Translations under genes and position numbers: made by a program
In this document: piece after piece, positions 17,238-26,993 of the stretch
How positions within the stretch are numbered: the first letter of the stretch is position 1
Layout: every line of letters begins with the position of its first letter
NCBI RefSeq assembly: GCF_029910655.1
Contig: NZ_CP123897.1
Span: 4,019,547 to 4,083,546 of the forward strand
Origin: Methylomonas sp. UP202
GTDB taxonomy: Bacteria > Pseudomonadota > Gammaproteobacteria > Methylococcales > Methylomonadaceae
Direction of reading: 5' to 3'
DNA length: 64,000 nt
The notes under the pieces: generated by a model
What the model saw: the letters and a program-made list of their open reading frames with translations, nothing else
What the model was told of the DNA's origin: nothing
The model's database searches: none

Positions 17238-17891
17238 ATGGATTACCTAATAGAGCTTATCAACCGGTTGACGCCCGCCGACCCAGCCGGCTTTTCGGCC
17301 GCCGCCGGGACCAGTCTGGCCTTGATCGCCGCCGCCGAAATCGGCGACAAAAGCCAATTGGTGTGCATGACGCTGGCTTCGCGCCACCGGGCCGCACCGG
17401 TCTGGTGGGGGGCGCTGGCCGCGTTCGCGCTGCTGAATACGCTGGCGGTGGTGTTTGGCGTCGCCATCGCCAACTGGCTGCCGGAATACGCGGTGTCGGC
17501 CGGCGTCGCCTTGTTGTTCGCCGGCTTCGGTTTGCACGCAGTATTCAATCGTGAAGACGAGGACGACGACGCAGCCGTCGTCGAAAAAAGCGGTCACGGC
17601 ATTTTTCTGACCACGTTTTTATTGATTACGGTGGCGGAATTCGGCGACAAGACCCAGTTGGCGGTGGTCGGTTTCAGCAGCAGCGCGCCGGCGGCGGCGG
17701 TCTGGCTAGGCTCGACGGCGGCGCTGGGCTTGACCTCGTTGCTGGGGGTAGTCGCCGGCCGCACCGTGCTGCAAAAAATGCCGCTGGGCTTACTCCATAA
17801 GCTCAGCGGCGGCTTTTTCCTGATACTGGCGGCGGTCGCCGGCTATAAAACTTATCTCGGCCTGAACGCGGCCGGACTGATCGCTCTATGA
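17238..17891 (+). CDS. GDT1/TMEM165-family (UPF0016) cation exporter
   Basis: A 217-residue membrane protein built as an internal repeat. Each half carries the family signature, EIGDKSQL at 34-41 and EFGDKTQL at 134-141. A short acidic, cytoplasm-like loop (REDEDDDAAVVE) lies between them. Characterised members (MneA/MntX-like, plant PAM71, yeast Gdt1) transport Mn2+ and/or Ca2+. It is the second gene of a two-gene unit with the ZIP transporter, 13 bases apart, which suggests a role in Mn or Zn balance. Directionality is inferred from relatives. Confidence 0.9.
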   Translation: MDYLIELINRLTPADPAGFSAAAGTSLALIAAAEIGDKSQLVCMTLASRHRAAPVWWGALAAFALLNTLAVVFGVAIANWLPEYAVSAGVALLFAGFGLHAVFNREDEDDDAAVVEKSGHGIFLTTFLLITVAEFGDKTQLAVVGFSSSAPAAAVWLGSTAALGLTSLLGVVAGRTVLQKMPLGLLHKLSGGFFLILAAVAGYKTYLGLNAAGLIAL

Positions 17892-18037
17892 ATCGCCGCC
17901 GCATCGCGCTTTGACGCGACGGGAAACGGCGGCTTTACGATCTAACCGGTTTGGGCAACCCCACGCCAACGTTAAAACCGGCAACGAACTTGTGAGTTTC
18001 ATTTTCGACAGTTTCCGCTTCTTTGTATTCTGATTCG

Positions 18038-21000
18038 ATGGCGACACCTCTTAACCGCCGGCGCGATTTGCCGGGCATCCTTAGCTTGGCCCTGCTATAC
18101 GGAGCAATCGCCAAAATCACTTTGAGCTACTTTTCGACCAGCGGCAACGTCACGCTAGTCTGGTTTTCCGGCGGATTGGGACTCGCGGTGTTGCTGTTGA
18201 AAGGTCTAAGGTTTTGGCCGGGCATTTTCTTGGGCGCGCTGGCCGCCGGTTTAATGGTCAACGATTCTCTCTGGCTTTCGGGATTGATCGCGGCCGGCAA
18301 TACCTTGGAAACTTTAACCGCGGCGCGATTGCTCGGCAACAATCGCAATTTTTCAGTCACCTTATCCGAACCCAAACATTTTTTAACACTGGTGCTGGTT
18401 GGCGTGGTTTGCTCCGCTATTAGCGCGGCGATCGGCCCGGCGGCACTGTTGGCAAGCGGTTACGTACCCGCCGGGGAACTCGGCGAATCGATGCTGCACT
18501 GGTGGATGGCCGATGTGTTTGGCATCGTCTTCGCCACGCCGGCCACGTTGATTTGGCGACGCTGGCCAAGCAATTGGTTTCACGGCAAACGCTGGCCGGA
18601 AACCGTGATTTTCGTCGGACTCTCCTTTCTGGTCGGCCAGATTCTGTTTTTCGACTGGTTTACCGACCATCTGAAATTCGCCCCGCACACTTATTGGCCA
18701 TTTTTCTGCGTCCTGTGGGGCGCCCTGCGGTTTGGGCGGCACGGCGTGGTACTGGTGATGGTCCTCACCGCCGCGCAGGCCTTGCTGGGAGCCGCCCAGC
18801 ACGTGGGCAAGTTCGCCCACGATTTCGAGCAAAGCGATCTGTTCAATTTCTGGCTGTTCATGGCCGCGTTGTCGACCTGCGGCATGGCTTTGGCGTTGAC
18901 ATTACACAGCAGCCGACGCATCGCCGGAGAACTGCTCGACAGCGAGCTGCGCCTGCGGCATATCGTGGACGCTTCACCAGTACCGCACATCCTTTACGAC
19001 CGCCACGACAATGTGGTCTTCTTCAACTCGGCCTTTTCGGCGACTTTCGGCTACACCCAAGACGATATTCGCTGTCGCGACGATTGGTGGCGCTTGGCCT
19101 ACCCCGATCCGGCTTACCGGCATTCGATCATGGCCGTTTCGCGACGCCATCTGAGCGCCAGTCTAAACCGGCAAGACATCGCACCGGAGAAAGTCGATAT
19201 TCGTTGCCGCGACGGCGCTACCCTTACGGCCCTTGCCAATACCACCGCGCTTAGCGACTCTCTTCAGGGCGGCTATCTGGTCACCTATTTCGATATCACC
19301 GAAAGGATGCGCTACGAAAAAGCCTTGACCGAATCCAATTTATTGCTGCAAACCATCCTGGAAACCTTACCGGTCAGAGTGTTTTGGAAAGACCTCAACT
19401 CGCGGTATCTGGGCTGTAACACGCTGTTCGCCAACGACGCCGGCCGGCGGCGCGCCTCGGAAATGCTCGGCAAGGACGACACCCAAATGACTTGGCGAGA
19501 CCAAGCCGATTTATACCGGAGCGACGACGTGGCGGTCATGTCTTCCGGCACGCCTAAGTTGAATTTCGAAGAACCGCAAACCACGCCGAGCGGCGATACC
19601 ATCTGGCTGCGCACCTCGAAAATGCCGCTAATCAACGGCGACGGCGTCACCATCGGTATCCTCGGCTTATACGAAGACATTACCCAAAACAAGCAGAGTC
19701 AACAACAACTGGCCGAATCGCTATCGATGCTGCAAGCCACGTTGGAAGCCACCACCGCCGGCATTTTGGTGGTTAGCCTAGACGGCTACATCCGCGGCTT
19801 CAACCAGCGCTTTCAAGCGCTGTGGCAAATTCCGAGAGACATGTTACGCGAGGGCGACCACTGCCATGCCTTGCTGGAATTCATCCTGAAGCAGATGAAG
19901 GACCCGGAACTGACGCGCGCCCAAGTCAACGAATTGCGCGAGCATCCCGAACGGGAAATCAAAAACCTGCTGGAACTCATCGACGGCCGGCTGTTGGAAC
20001 GTTATTCTCGCCCCCAACGCATCGGCGATCAAATTATCGGCCGGGTCTGGAGTTACACCGACGTCACCGAACTGCGCGGACTGGAAAAGCAGTTGCAATG
20101 GCGCACCGCTTTTCTGGAGGCGGTATTGGAATCGACGCCGGACGGTATCGTCGCCGTCGACGCCGAAGGTCGCAAGGTGCAGCAAAACCTGAGGATCGGC
20201 GAATTGTGGCGGATGCCGCCGGACCTGGCGAACCAGGACTGTATTGCCGCGCAGTTGGAGATGGCACGGCAACAAATGAAACACCCGGAACAGATGACCC
20301 AGAGCATCGCTTTGGTTCAGGCTCAACCGGATGCTATCGCCCGCGACGAAGTGGAACTGCTCGACGACACGATACTGGAATTCCACACCGCGCCGATTTG
20401 CAGTAAAACCGGCGCTTATCTTGGTCGTATTTGGCAATTCCGCGACGTTACCGCAACCCGCCACGCGGAAAGAACATTGCGGCAAAAGGAATACTATCAA
20501 CGCGCCTTGCTCGACAACATTCCTCACGCAATCTGGCTGAAAGACCGCGACAGCCGGTTTCTGGCGGTCAATCAAGAATTCTCCGCCATCTTCGACGCCG
20601 GCACGCCGGACGAATTGGTCGGCAAATCCGATCTGGATATCGCACCGCCGGAACTGGCCGAACGCTATCGAGCCGACGACCGCACCGTCATGGCAACCCG
20701 CGCCAATCTGGTCGTCGAGGAAGAAATCATCGATCGCGGACTTCGCAAGTGGTACGAAACCTATAAGGCCCCGGTCATCGATCAGAGCGGCGAATTGCTG
20801 GGTAGCGTGGGCTTCGCCCGCGATGTCAGCGAACGCCGCAAGGCCGAGGAAAATTTGCGGCTGGCCGCGCTGGTCTATCAGAACAGTAGCGAGGCGATGG
20901 TCGTCACCGACGCGGACAACAATATCCTCAGCGTCAATCCGGCCTTTACCTCGATGACCGGCTATGCGGCCGACGAAGTCGTCGGCCGAAATCCACGGGT

Positions 21001-22531
21001 ATTAAAATCGGATCAACACGATTCCGGGTTTTATCGGGAGTTGTGGAGGGCATTGGAAGAGACCGGCACGTGGCACGGCGAAATCAAGAATCGCCGCAAG
21101 GATGGCCGCATTTACGTGGAAGAATTAACGATCAACACCATTTACGACGCCTCCGGCCATCCGCAACGGCGGGTGGCGTTGTTCTCGGACATTACGCAAC
21201 GCAAGCAATCGGAGGAACAAATCTGGCGGCAAGCCAATTTCGATCCGCTCACCGGTCTGCCGAATCGCCGGATGTTTCGCGACCGGCTGGAACAGGAAAT
21301 CAAAAAAGCCCACCGTATGGGCCAGATGTTCGCGCTGATGTTTATCGATCTGGACCGCTTCAAGGAAGTCAACGACACTTTGGGCCACGACATCGGCGAC
21401 CAATTGCTCAAGGAAACCGCGCAACGGCTGCAGCTTTGCGTCCGCGAATCAGACACCGTCGCCAGACTGGGCGGGGACGAGTTTACGATCATCCTGGGCG
21501 AACTCGACGAACCGCGCAGCGCCGAACCGATAGCCCGGCATTTGCTGGAGCAATTGAGCGCGCCGTTCCAACTGGCCGAGGACACCACCTACGTCTCGGC
21601 CAGCATCGGTATCACCTTCTACCCGACCGATAGCACCGACCTCAGCGAGCTGTTGAAGAACGCGGACCAGGCGATGTACGCCGCCAAAAACCGGGGCCGG
21701 AATGCCTATAGCTTTTTTACCAAGGCGTTGCAGGATGCGTTGCAGGCACGCGCGGCGCTACTGGCCGATTTGCGCAACGCCTTGAGCGAGCGGCAACTAT
21801 CGCTCCACTACCAACCCATCGTGGACTTGGTCAGCGGCGAAGTCCATAAATCGGAAGCTTTGCTGCGTTGGCGACATCCGACGCGCGGCGTCGTTAGCCC
21901 GACGGAATTCATTCCGCTGGCCGAGGAAACCGGCTTGATCAACAAGATTGGCGATTGGGTGTTCGAAACCGCCGCCCAGCAGGTATTGGAATGGCAAAGC
22001 CGCTTGCACCGCGAGTTTCAAATCAGCATCAACAAATCGCCGGTGCAATTCCAAAGCGCCGGTCAAGCACCCCGTCATTGGTTCGATTATTTGCACTCCC
22101 TCGGCCTGTCGGGACAAAGCATCGTCGTTGAAATTACCGAAGGCTTGCTGCTGGACGCCAATACCAACGTTCAGGACCACTTGATGGCGTTCCGGGACGC
22201 CGGTATGCAAGTCGCGATCGACGACTTCGGCACCGGCTACTCGTCGCTGTCGTATTTGAAAAAATTCGACATCGACTATTTAAAAATCGACCAGTCCTTT
22301 GTCCGCAACCTGACCGAGGATTCCAGCGACTTCGCACTCTGCGAAGCGATTATCGTGATGGCCCACAAGCTGGGCCTGAAAGTGATAGCCGAAGGCGTCG
22401 AAACCGAGCGCCAGCGCGATTTGCTGAAATCGATCGGTTGCGATTACGGTCAGGGCTATTGGTTTTCGCCGCCGGTACCGGCGGAACTGTTCGCCCAACG
22501 CTTCGGTTTGGGTCGAGACCGCGAGAACTAA
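18038..22531 (+). CDS. MASE1-multi-PAS-GGDEF-EAL cyclic-di-GMP enzyme
   Basis: A roughly 1,497-residue membrane sensor with both cyclic-di-GMP synthesis and hydrolysis domains. The N-terminal 300 residues are hydrophobic MASE1-type. Six PAS-like segments follow, each opening with a pattern such as LEATTAGILVV or LEST-PDGIVAV. GGDEF (1145-1149) is preceded by an intact RESD inhibitory I-site, and the EAL domain follows with SEALLRW (EAL at 1273-1275), DDFGTGYSSL and IAEGVET. Both active sites look complete. A TTG five codons upstream (18023) could also serve as start; the ATG was chosen, although no ribosome site stands out for either. The stop overlaps that of convergent rnd by 3 bases. Confidence 0.93.
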   Translation: MATPLNRRRDLPGILSLALLYGAIAKITLSYFSTSGNVTLVWFSGGLGLAVLLLKGLRFWPGIFLGALAAGLMVNDSLWLSGLIAAGNTLETLTAARLLGNNRNFSVTLSEPKHFLTLVLVGVVCSAISAAIGPAALLASGYVPAGELGESMLHWWMADVFGIVFATPATLIWRRWPSNWFHGKRWPETVIFVGLSFLVGQILFFDWFTDHLKFAPHTYWPFFCVLWGALRFGRHGVVLVMVLTAAQALLGAAQHVGKFAHDFEQSDLFNFWLFMAALSTCGMALALTLHSSRRIAGELLDSELRLRHIVDASPVPHILYDRHDNVVFFNSAFSATFGYTQDDIRCRDDWWRLAYPDPAYRHSIMAVSRRHLSASLNRQDIAPEKVDIRCRDGATLTALANTTALSDSLQGGYLVTYFDITERMRYEKALTESNLLLQTILETLPVRVFWKDLNSRYLGCNTLFANDAGRRRASEMLGKDDTQMTWRDQADLYRSDDVAVMSSGTPKLNFEEPQTTPSGDTIWLRTSKMPLINGDGVTIGILGLYEDITQNKQSQQQLAESLSMLQATLEATTAGILVVSLDGYIRGFNQRFQALWQIPRDMLREGDHCHALLEFILKQMKDPELTRAQVNELREHPEREIKNLLELIDGRLLERYSRPQRIGDQIIGRVWSYTDVTELRGLEKQLQWRTAFLEAVLESTPDGIVAVDAEGRKVQQNLRIGELWRMPPDLANQDCIAAQLEMARQQMKHPEQMTQSIALVQAQPDAIARDEVELLDDTILEFHTAPICSKTGAYLGRIWQFRDVTATRHAERTLRQKEYYQRALLDNIPHAIWLKDRDSRFLAVNQEFSAIFDAGTPDELVGKSDLDIAPPELAERYRADDRTVMATRANLVVEEEIIDRGLRKWYETYKAPVIDQSGELLGSVGFARDVSERRKAEENLRLAALVYQNSSEAMVVTDADNNILSVNPAFTSMTGYAADEVVGRNPRVLKSDQHDSGFYRELWRALEETGTWHGEIKNRRKDGRIYVEELTINTIYDASGHPQRRVALFSDITQRKQSEEQIWRQANFDPLTGLPNRRMFRDRLEQEIKKAHRMGQMFALMFIDLDRFKEVNDTLGHDIGDQLLKETAQRLQLCVRESDTVARLGGDEFTIILGELDEPRSAEPIARHLLEQLSAPFQLAEDTTYVSASIGITFYPTDSTDLSELLKNADQAMYAAKNRGRNAYSFFTKALQDALQARAALLADLRNALSERQLSLHYQPIVDLVSGEVHKSEALLRWRHPTRGVVSPTEFIPLAEETGLINKIGDWVFETAAQQVLEWQSRLHREFQISINKSPVQFQSAGQAPRHWFDYLHSLGLSGQSIVVEITEGLLLDANTNVQDHLMAFRDAGMQVAIDDFGTGYSSLSYLKKFDIDYLKIDQSFVRNLTEDSSDFALCEAIIVMAHKLGLKVIAEGVETERQRDLLKSIGCDYGQGYWFSPPVPAELFAQRFGLGRDREN

Positions 22532-23682
22532 GCGGAGACCGGACTAATTTCGACGGCATCGTCGCGCAAACGCAAGCTGTAATCGCCGCGCAGCAAACCT
22601 TGCAATTCCCGTCCGGCCATGTTGTAGCGCCAACCCTGTAGCAGCAGACAATCGTCGTCGCCGGCCAGCAATTGTTCCAGATCGTTGCGGGTCGCCAAAA
22701 TAATCGGATTCAGCGAATTTTCCTCGGCCCGAATCCTGACGACCGCGCCGAGCACATCCAGAATGGCTTCGGTTTGCTGGGTTTTCTTTTGAGGTTTGCC
22801 TTTTTCGACCAGCGGTTTAGGCGGCCGTTGGCGAGCGACATCAATTAGTTCGCACAGGGTTTTACCGTAGCGGTTGACGGTGCGTTCGCCGATATTGCGG
22901 ACCTTGGCCAGATCGGCGACCGTCACCGGCTGCAATTTAGCCAACTCCAGCAACATATCGTCGGCCAACAACCAGTTGCGCGGTTTGTTTTCCTGCTGCG
23001 CGGTACGTTCGCGCCATTCGGTCAAAGCCTGCATGATGGACAATTGCTTGCCGGTCAATTTGTTCTTGCCGCGTATCCGCAACCAGGCATTTTCCGGCGA
23101 CAGTTGATACAACTCCGGATTGTTCAACAGCGCGAAATCGGCATTCAGCCAATCCAAGCGACCGAGTTTATACAACTGCTCGCACATCAAGGTGTAGATC
23201 TTGCAGAGGTAGATCACGTCGTCGGCGGCGTACTCGATCTGTTCCGGACTTAAGGGACGCACCGACCAGTCGGTGCGGGTATGGGCCTTACTCAGGTTAA
23301 CGTTGAGGAAGCTGGATACCAACATTGCATAACCGGGATTTTCCTGAAACCCCAGCAACGGCGCGGCGATTTGGGTGTCGAACACCGGCATCGGAATTTT
23401 GCCGCTCAGTTGATAGAAAATCTCCAAGTCCTGGCGACAGGAGTGCAATACCTTGACGATGGCGGGATTGTAAATAGCCTCGAACAGCGGACTCAGATCG
23501 GCGATCGCCAGCGGATCGATGCAGGCCACCCAGTCCGGCGTGGCAATTTGCAACAAGCAGAACTTGGGGTAATAGGTTTTCTCCCGCAAAAACTCGGTAT
23601 CCAGCGCGATCCAGTCGTGACGGCCGATCTGTACGCAGAGAGCCTGAAGTTGTTCCGGAGTATCGATATATTGAATGGTCAT
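22528..23682 (-). CDS. rnd: Ribonuclease D
   Basis: 3'-5' exoribonuclease that trims tRNA and other structured RNA precursors. The DEDDy exonuclease residues are visible: Asp28 and Glu30 in IALDTEFLRE, the Asp in HSCRQDLEIF, and Tyr/Asp in YAADDVIYL. An HRDC domain follows (around 210-290, with NWLLADDMLLELA). The 384-residue length is normal. Its 3' end overlaps the 3' end of the convergent GGDEF-EAL gene. A region of 352 bases separates its start from the divergent TonB receptor. Confidence 0.93.
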   Translation of the reverse strand: MTIQYIDTPEQLQALCVQIGRHDWIALDTEFLREKTYYPKFCLLQIATPDWVACIDPLAIADLSPLFEAIYNPAIVKVLHSCRQDLEIFYQLSGKIPMPVFDTQIAAPLLGFQENPGYAMLVSSFLNVNLSKAHTRTDWSVRPLSPEQIEYAADDVIYLCKIYTLMCEQLYKLGRLDWLNADFALLNNPELYQLSPENAWLRIRGKNKLTGKQLSIMQALTEWRERTAQQENKPRNWLLADDMLLELAKLQPVTVADLAKVRNIGERTVNRYGKTLCELIDVARQRPPKPLVEKGKPQKKTQQTEAILDVLGAVVRIRAEENSLNPIILATRNDLEQLLAGDDDCLLLQGWRYNMAGRELQGLLRGDYSLRLRDDAVEISPVSA

Positions 23683-24034
23683 AGTGTGTTATTGCGTAGG
23701 GGAAAAGAAAACCTGGGCGGTATTATGGGAGCTGGCGCACGGTCCGGCATTGCCTGAACCGCCAACAAAAGCGACCCGCGATCTTCCGCGTGAATCCGTC
23801 GGGCCGCCAGGGTAGACACTCGAAGCCAGCGTCCGAGCTTCCAATCCCAGCTGAATTCGCACAATCGTCCTTAAAGCCGATCATTTTACCGTGCCGCGCG
23901 CCGAATGGCTCACCGAATCGGCGGCGCCTGGCCATTAGTCGCTTATCGGGAAATTTTCCTTTTTCCGTTTTCACCTCCCCCACCTGTAAGCTGTTAGGTA
24001 TCATCCGTCGGCTGAAGCTAATCTTGAGTCGATC
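23683..24034. other. Intergenic region between rnd and the TonB receptor
   Basis: About 350 bases between divergent starts, presumably holding both promoters. It was read for cobalamin, TPP and other common riboswitches because a TonB receptor follows; no conserved core was recognised. No convincing open frame. Confidence 0.5.
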
Positions 24035-26344
24035 ATGAAAAAACTTGCGCTTGGCATCCTTCCTTGCTTCGGTCTGTTGCCAATGGCAAAGGCCATAGCC
24101 GAGGAAGTGACCCCCGCCAATCTGGACAGCGTCGAAGTCGTCGCGGTGACCCCGCTACAATTCGGCGGCGTCGATATCAACAAAATTCCCGCCCACGTTC
24201 AAACCGCGACTGCCGAGAAACTTCAAGAATCGCAGGCCCTATCGTTAGCGGACTACATGAATCGCTATTTGGGTAGCGTCAACGTCAACGACGCCCAAAA
24301 CAATCCGTTGCAACCGGACATTCAATACCGCGGCTTCAGCGCCTCGCCGCTGATGGGCCTGCCGCAAGGCCTGGCGACTTACGTGAACGGCATTCGCTTT
24401 AACGAACCGTTCGGCGACATGGTCAACTGGGATTTAATCCCCAACGGCGCGATCGACAATATGAGCCTGCAGCCAGCATCCAACCCGGCCTTCGGTTTGA
24501 ACGCACTGGGCGGTTCGATCAGTATCAATACCAAAACCGGTTTTTCAGCGCCCGGACACAGCTTCGAAGCGCAAGGCGGCTCCTGGGACCGGCATTCCGA
24601 GGAAGTCACCAGCGGCTGGAACGATGGCACCTGGGGCTATTTCCTGGACTTTAAATATTTCAATGAGAAAGGCTGGCGCGCCCATTCGCCCAGCGAAGCC
24701 AAACAAGGCTTCGGCACGTTGAGTTGGCGCGGCGTCAAATCCAGTCTGGATTTAAGCATCGCCGGTACCGACAACAGCTTGCGCGGCAACGGCGCCCTAC
24801 CCCAGCAAATGCTGGCTTACGGACGCGATCAAATCTTCACGCACCCGGATATCACCCGCAACCGGATGCTGCTGGTTTCTCTGGACGGCGATACTTGGCT
24901 GAACGACCATAACCAGCTGTCCGGCACGCTGTACTACCGGCGCAATAAAATCAGCACCTACAACGGCGACGGCAGCGAGTTCGCGCCTTGCAGCGGCGAC
25001 CCGACCGCCTTGTGCAACGGGGACGACGAAGTGTTGCAGGCTTTGGGCGGCGGAGGTATACAAGCGGACGACGCCTTCGAGGGCGGCACCATCAACACCT
25101 CCAGCACCTTGCAACAATCGTTCGGCTTTGCGTTGCAGGATGCGATCGATCACAAAATTTTCGGACGGAACAATCATCTAGTCGGCGGGGCCAGTTTCGA
25201 CCACGGCAACGCGCGCTACCATGCCGACACCGAATTGGGTGCGCTGACCGGCGATCGCGGCGTCGCGGCCGGCGGCGTACTGCTGCAGGATTCGCATGTC
25301 AGACTCACCGCCGAAACCGATCATTACGGCCTGTTCCTGACCGACACGTTGAATCTGGCCGACAAACTCGATGTCACGGTGTCCGGCCGTTACAACCAAT
25401 CGCACGTCAAGTTACGCGACCACTTCGGCGAAGATTTGAACGGCAGCCATTCCTACGACCGATTCAATCCGGCCGCCGGCCTGACTTATGCGTTCATGCC
25501 CGAACTGACCTTCTACGGCAACTACAGCGAATCGTCGCGAATTCCGACGCCGATGGAATTAAGCTGCGCCGATCCAAGCGCACCGTGCAAATTGCCCAAC
25601 GCCTTCGTCTCCGATCCACCGTTGAAACAAGTCGTCGCCAATACCTGGGAAACCGGGTTTCGCGGCCGTTTGAGCCGTCTATTGGAAGGATACGTCGATT
25701 GGAATGCCGGCTTTTTCCATACCATCAACAACAACGACATCATTTTTCAAAGTTCGGGCAGCGTGATCGGCAACACCGGCTATTTCGCCAATGTTGGTCA
25801 GACTCAACGCCAAGGCGCGGAATTGGGATTATCCGGTAAGTTTTACGAACGCTGGCGCTGGTCGGCGAACTACAGCTACATCGACGCGACCTTTCAGACG
25901 CCGTTTCTATCCAGCAGCCCCAACAATCCAGCCGCCGACGCAGACGGCAATATCCGGGTGGATGTCGGCGACCGGATTCCCGGCATTCCGGCGCATCAAT
26001 TCAAATTCAGCAGCGATGTGGACATTCTGCCGCAATGGACCCTGGGTTTTGACATGAACTACAACAGCTCCCAGGCGCTGCGTGGCGACGAAGCCAATTT
26101 GACCGGCAAATTGCCGGGCTTCGTCGTGTTCAATTTGCGTAGCGAATACCGCTTCAACCAACATGTGACGCTGTTCGGCCGGGTTAACAATCTGTTCGAC
26201 CGCGAATACGCCAATTTCGGCACTTGGGGCAATACCGGCGAAGTGTTGGATGGCGTCAACGCCGGTCTTAACGACATGAATGCTCGCTTCGTCGGCGTTG
26301 GCGCGCCGCGGGCGGCCTGGATAGGCGTTCGTCTGACGATGTAG
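24035..26344 (+). CDS. TonB-dependent outer-membrane receptor
   Basis: A 769-residue gated beta-barrel that imports a scarce ligand using TonB energy. A signal peptide ends near MAKAIAEE. The plug domain spans about residues 40-165 (ADYMNRYLGSVNVND, DIQYRGFSASP, LNALGGSISINTKTG). The remainder is barrel, closing with WIGVRLTM. There is no N-terminal FecA-type signalling extension and no adjacent FecI/FecR genes, so it is probably not a transducer. Cysteine-containing surface loops (APCSGDPTALCNGDD, SCADPSAPCKLP) may be disulfide-closed. The ligand is unknown; siderophore, metal complex or other are possible. Confidence 0.9.
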   Translation: MKKLALGILPCFGLLPMAKAIAEEVTPANLDSVEVVAVTPLQFGGVDINKIPAHVQTATAEKLQESQALSLADYMNRYLGSVNVNDAQNNPLQPDIQYRGFSASPLMGLPQGLATYVNGIRFNEPFGDMVNWDLIPNGAIDNMSLQPASNPAFGLNALGGSISINTKTGFSAPGHSFEAQGGSWDRHSEEVTSGWNDGTWGYFLDFKYFNEKGWRAHSPSEAKQGFGTLSWRGVKSSLDLSIAGTDNSLRGNGALPQQMLAYGRDQIFTHPDITRNRMLLVSLDGDTWLNDHNQLSGTLYYRRNKISTYNGDGSEFAPCSGDPTALCNGDDEVLQALGGGGIQADDAFEGGTINTSSTLQQSFGFALQDAIDHKIFGRNNHLVGGASFDHGNARYHADTELGALTGDRGVAAGGVLLQDSHVRLTAETDHYGLFLTDTLNLADKLDVTVSGRYNQSHVKLRDHFGEDLNGSHSYDRFNPAAGLTYAFMPELTFYGNYSESSRIPTPMELSCADPSAPCKLPNAFVSDPPLKQVVANTWETGFRGRLSRLLEGYVDWNAGFFHTINNNDIIFQSSGSVIGNTGYFANVGQTQRQGAELGLSGKFYERWRWSANYSYIDATFQTPFLSSSPNNPAADADGNIRVDVGDRIPGIPAHQFKFSSDVDILPQWTLGFDMNYNSSQALRGDEANLTGKLPGFVVFNLRSEYRFNQHVTLFGRVNNLFDREYANFGTWGNTGEVLDGVNAGLNDMNARFVGVGAPRAAWIGVRLTM

Positions 26345-26357
26345 AAATTTGCTTGGT

Positions 26358-26424
26358 GGCGCCAGGGAGGCGCCGCTGCGACACAAGGTCGTGTCGCCAA
26401 AATCGGCGGTTAAACCGCCGATTT
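26358..26424. terminator. Cluster of three hairpins between convergent genes
   Basis: Three successive perfect inverted repeats lie between the TonB receptor and the convergent DbpA-like gene. They are 6 bp at 26358-26374, 7 bp at 26378-26397, and 11 bp with a 3-base loop at 26400-26424. The last is flanked by A on one side and T on the other and is the best bidirectional terminator. Confidence 0.75.
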
Positions 26425-26436
26425 GCAAGCCAGGGA

Positions 26437-26982
26437 TTAGCCAGCCGATTCCGCCGAGGACTTACCCCGCGCTTGGCGAAATTTATTGGGCCTGACCCGG
26501 CGAATATTCAATTTGTGAGGCCCGATCGCAGCCTCGGTCAACAACTGAAAAATATCGGTCGGCATGCCGTCCGGCAACTCCACCAAGGTATAGTGCTGGC
26601 GAATATCGATGCGGCCGATGCGGCGCTTATCGACGCCGGACTCCTGCACCAGTATGTCTTGAATCTGCTCGCGCGCGACCTGATGCTGCAAACCCACGTC
26701 CAAACGGTAACGCACCATCTTGTAATCCAGCCAGGGCAGCTTAGCCGTGGACGTCTCGACCGCCGTCGATTTAGCAGGCACCGGCGCCCCGGCGGCAACA
26801 GACCCGCCGAATAGTTGGGGATGACTCAGATAAATCAACGCAGCCGCGCAAGTCAAAGCGTCCATGCCCTGTTCGGCCATCGCTCCTGCCACGAACTCGC
26901 GTTGCTTGGTCAAATCCTGCTCTTTTACGATGCGCTGCAAACGCCGCTTCAGTTTTTCTTCTCTGCGTTTTTCGGCCGACAT
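26437..26982 (-). CDS. Stand-alone DbpA-type RNA-binding domain protein
   Basis: A 181-residue protein. Its last 75 residues match the RNA-binding domain that DEAD-box helicase DbpA uses to recognise 23S rRNA hairpin 92: RYRLDVGLQHQV, RRIGRIDIRQHYTLVELPDG and HKLNIRRVRPNKF. There is no helicase core. Instead, the first 100 residues are charged and helical (KRREEKLKRRLQRI) with a short linker. It lies 11 bases after surA in the lptD-surA transcript, the place where E. coli carries pdxA. It may be an accessory RNA chaperone or ribosome-assembly factor; function unproven. Confidence 0.8.
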   Translation of the reverse strand: MSAEKRREEKLKRRLQRIVKEQDLTKQREFVAGAMAEQGMDALTCAAALIYLSHPQLFGGSVAAGAPVPAKSTAVETSTAKLPWLDYKMVRYRLDVGLQHQVAREQIQDILVQESGVDKRRIGRIDIRQHYTLVELPDGMPTDIFQLLTEAAIGPHKLNIRRVRPNKFRQARGKSSAESAG

Positions 26983-26993
26983 CGTTGCCCTCG

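Noticed and set aside
23683-24034. Cobalamin or other riboswitch before the TonB receptor
   Set aside because: No B12-box or other conserved element seen on either strand.
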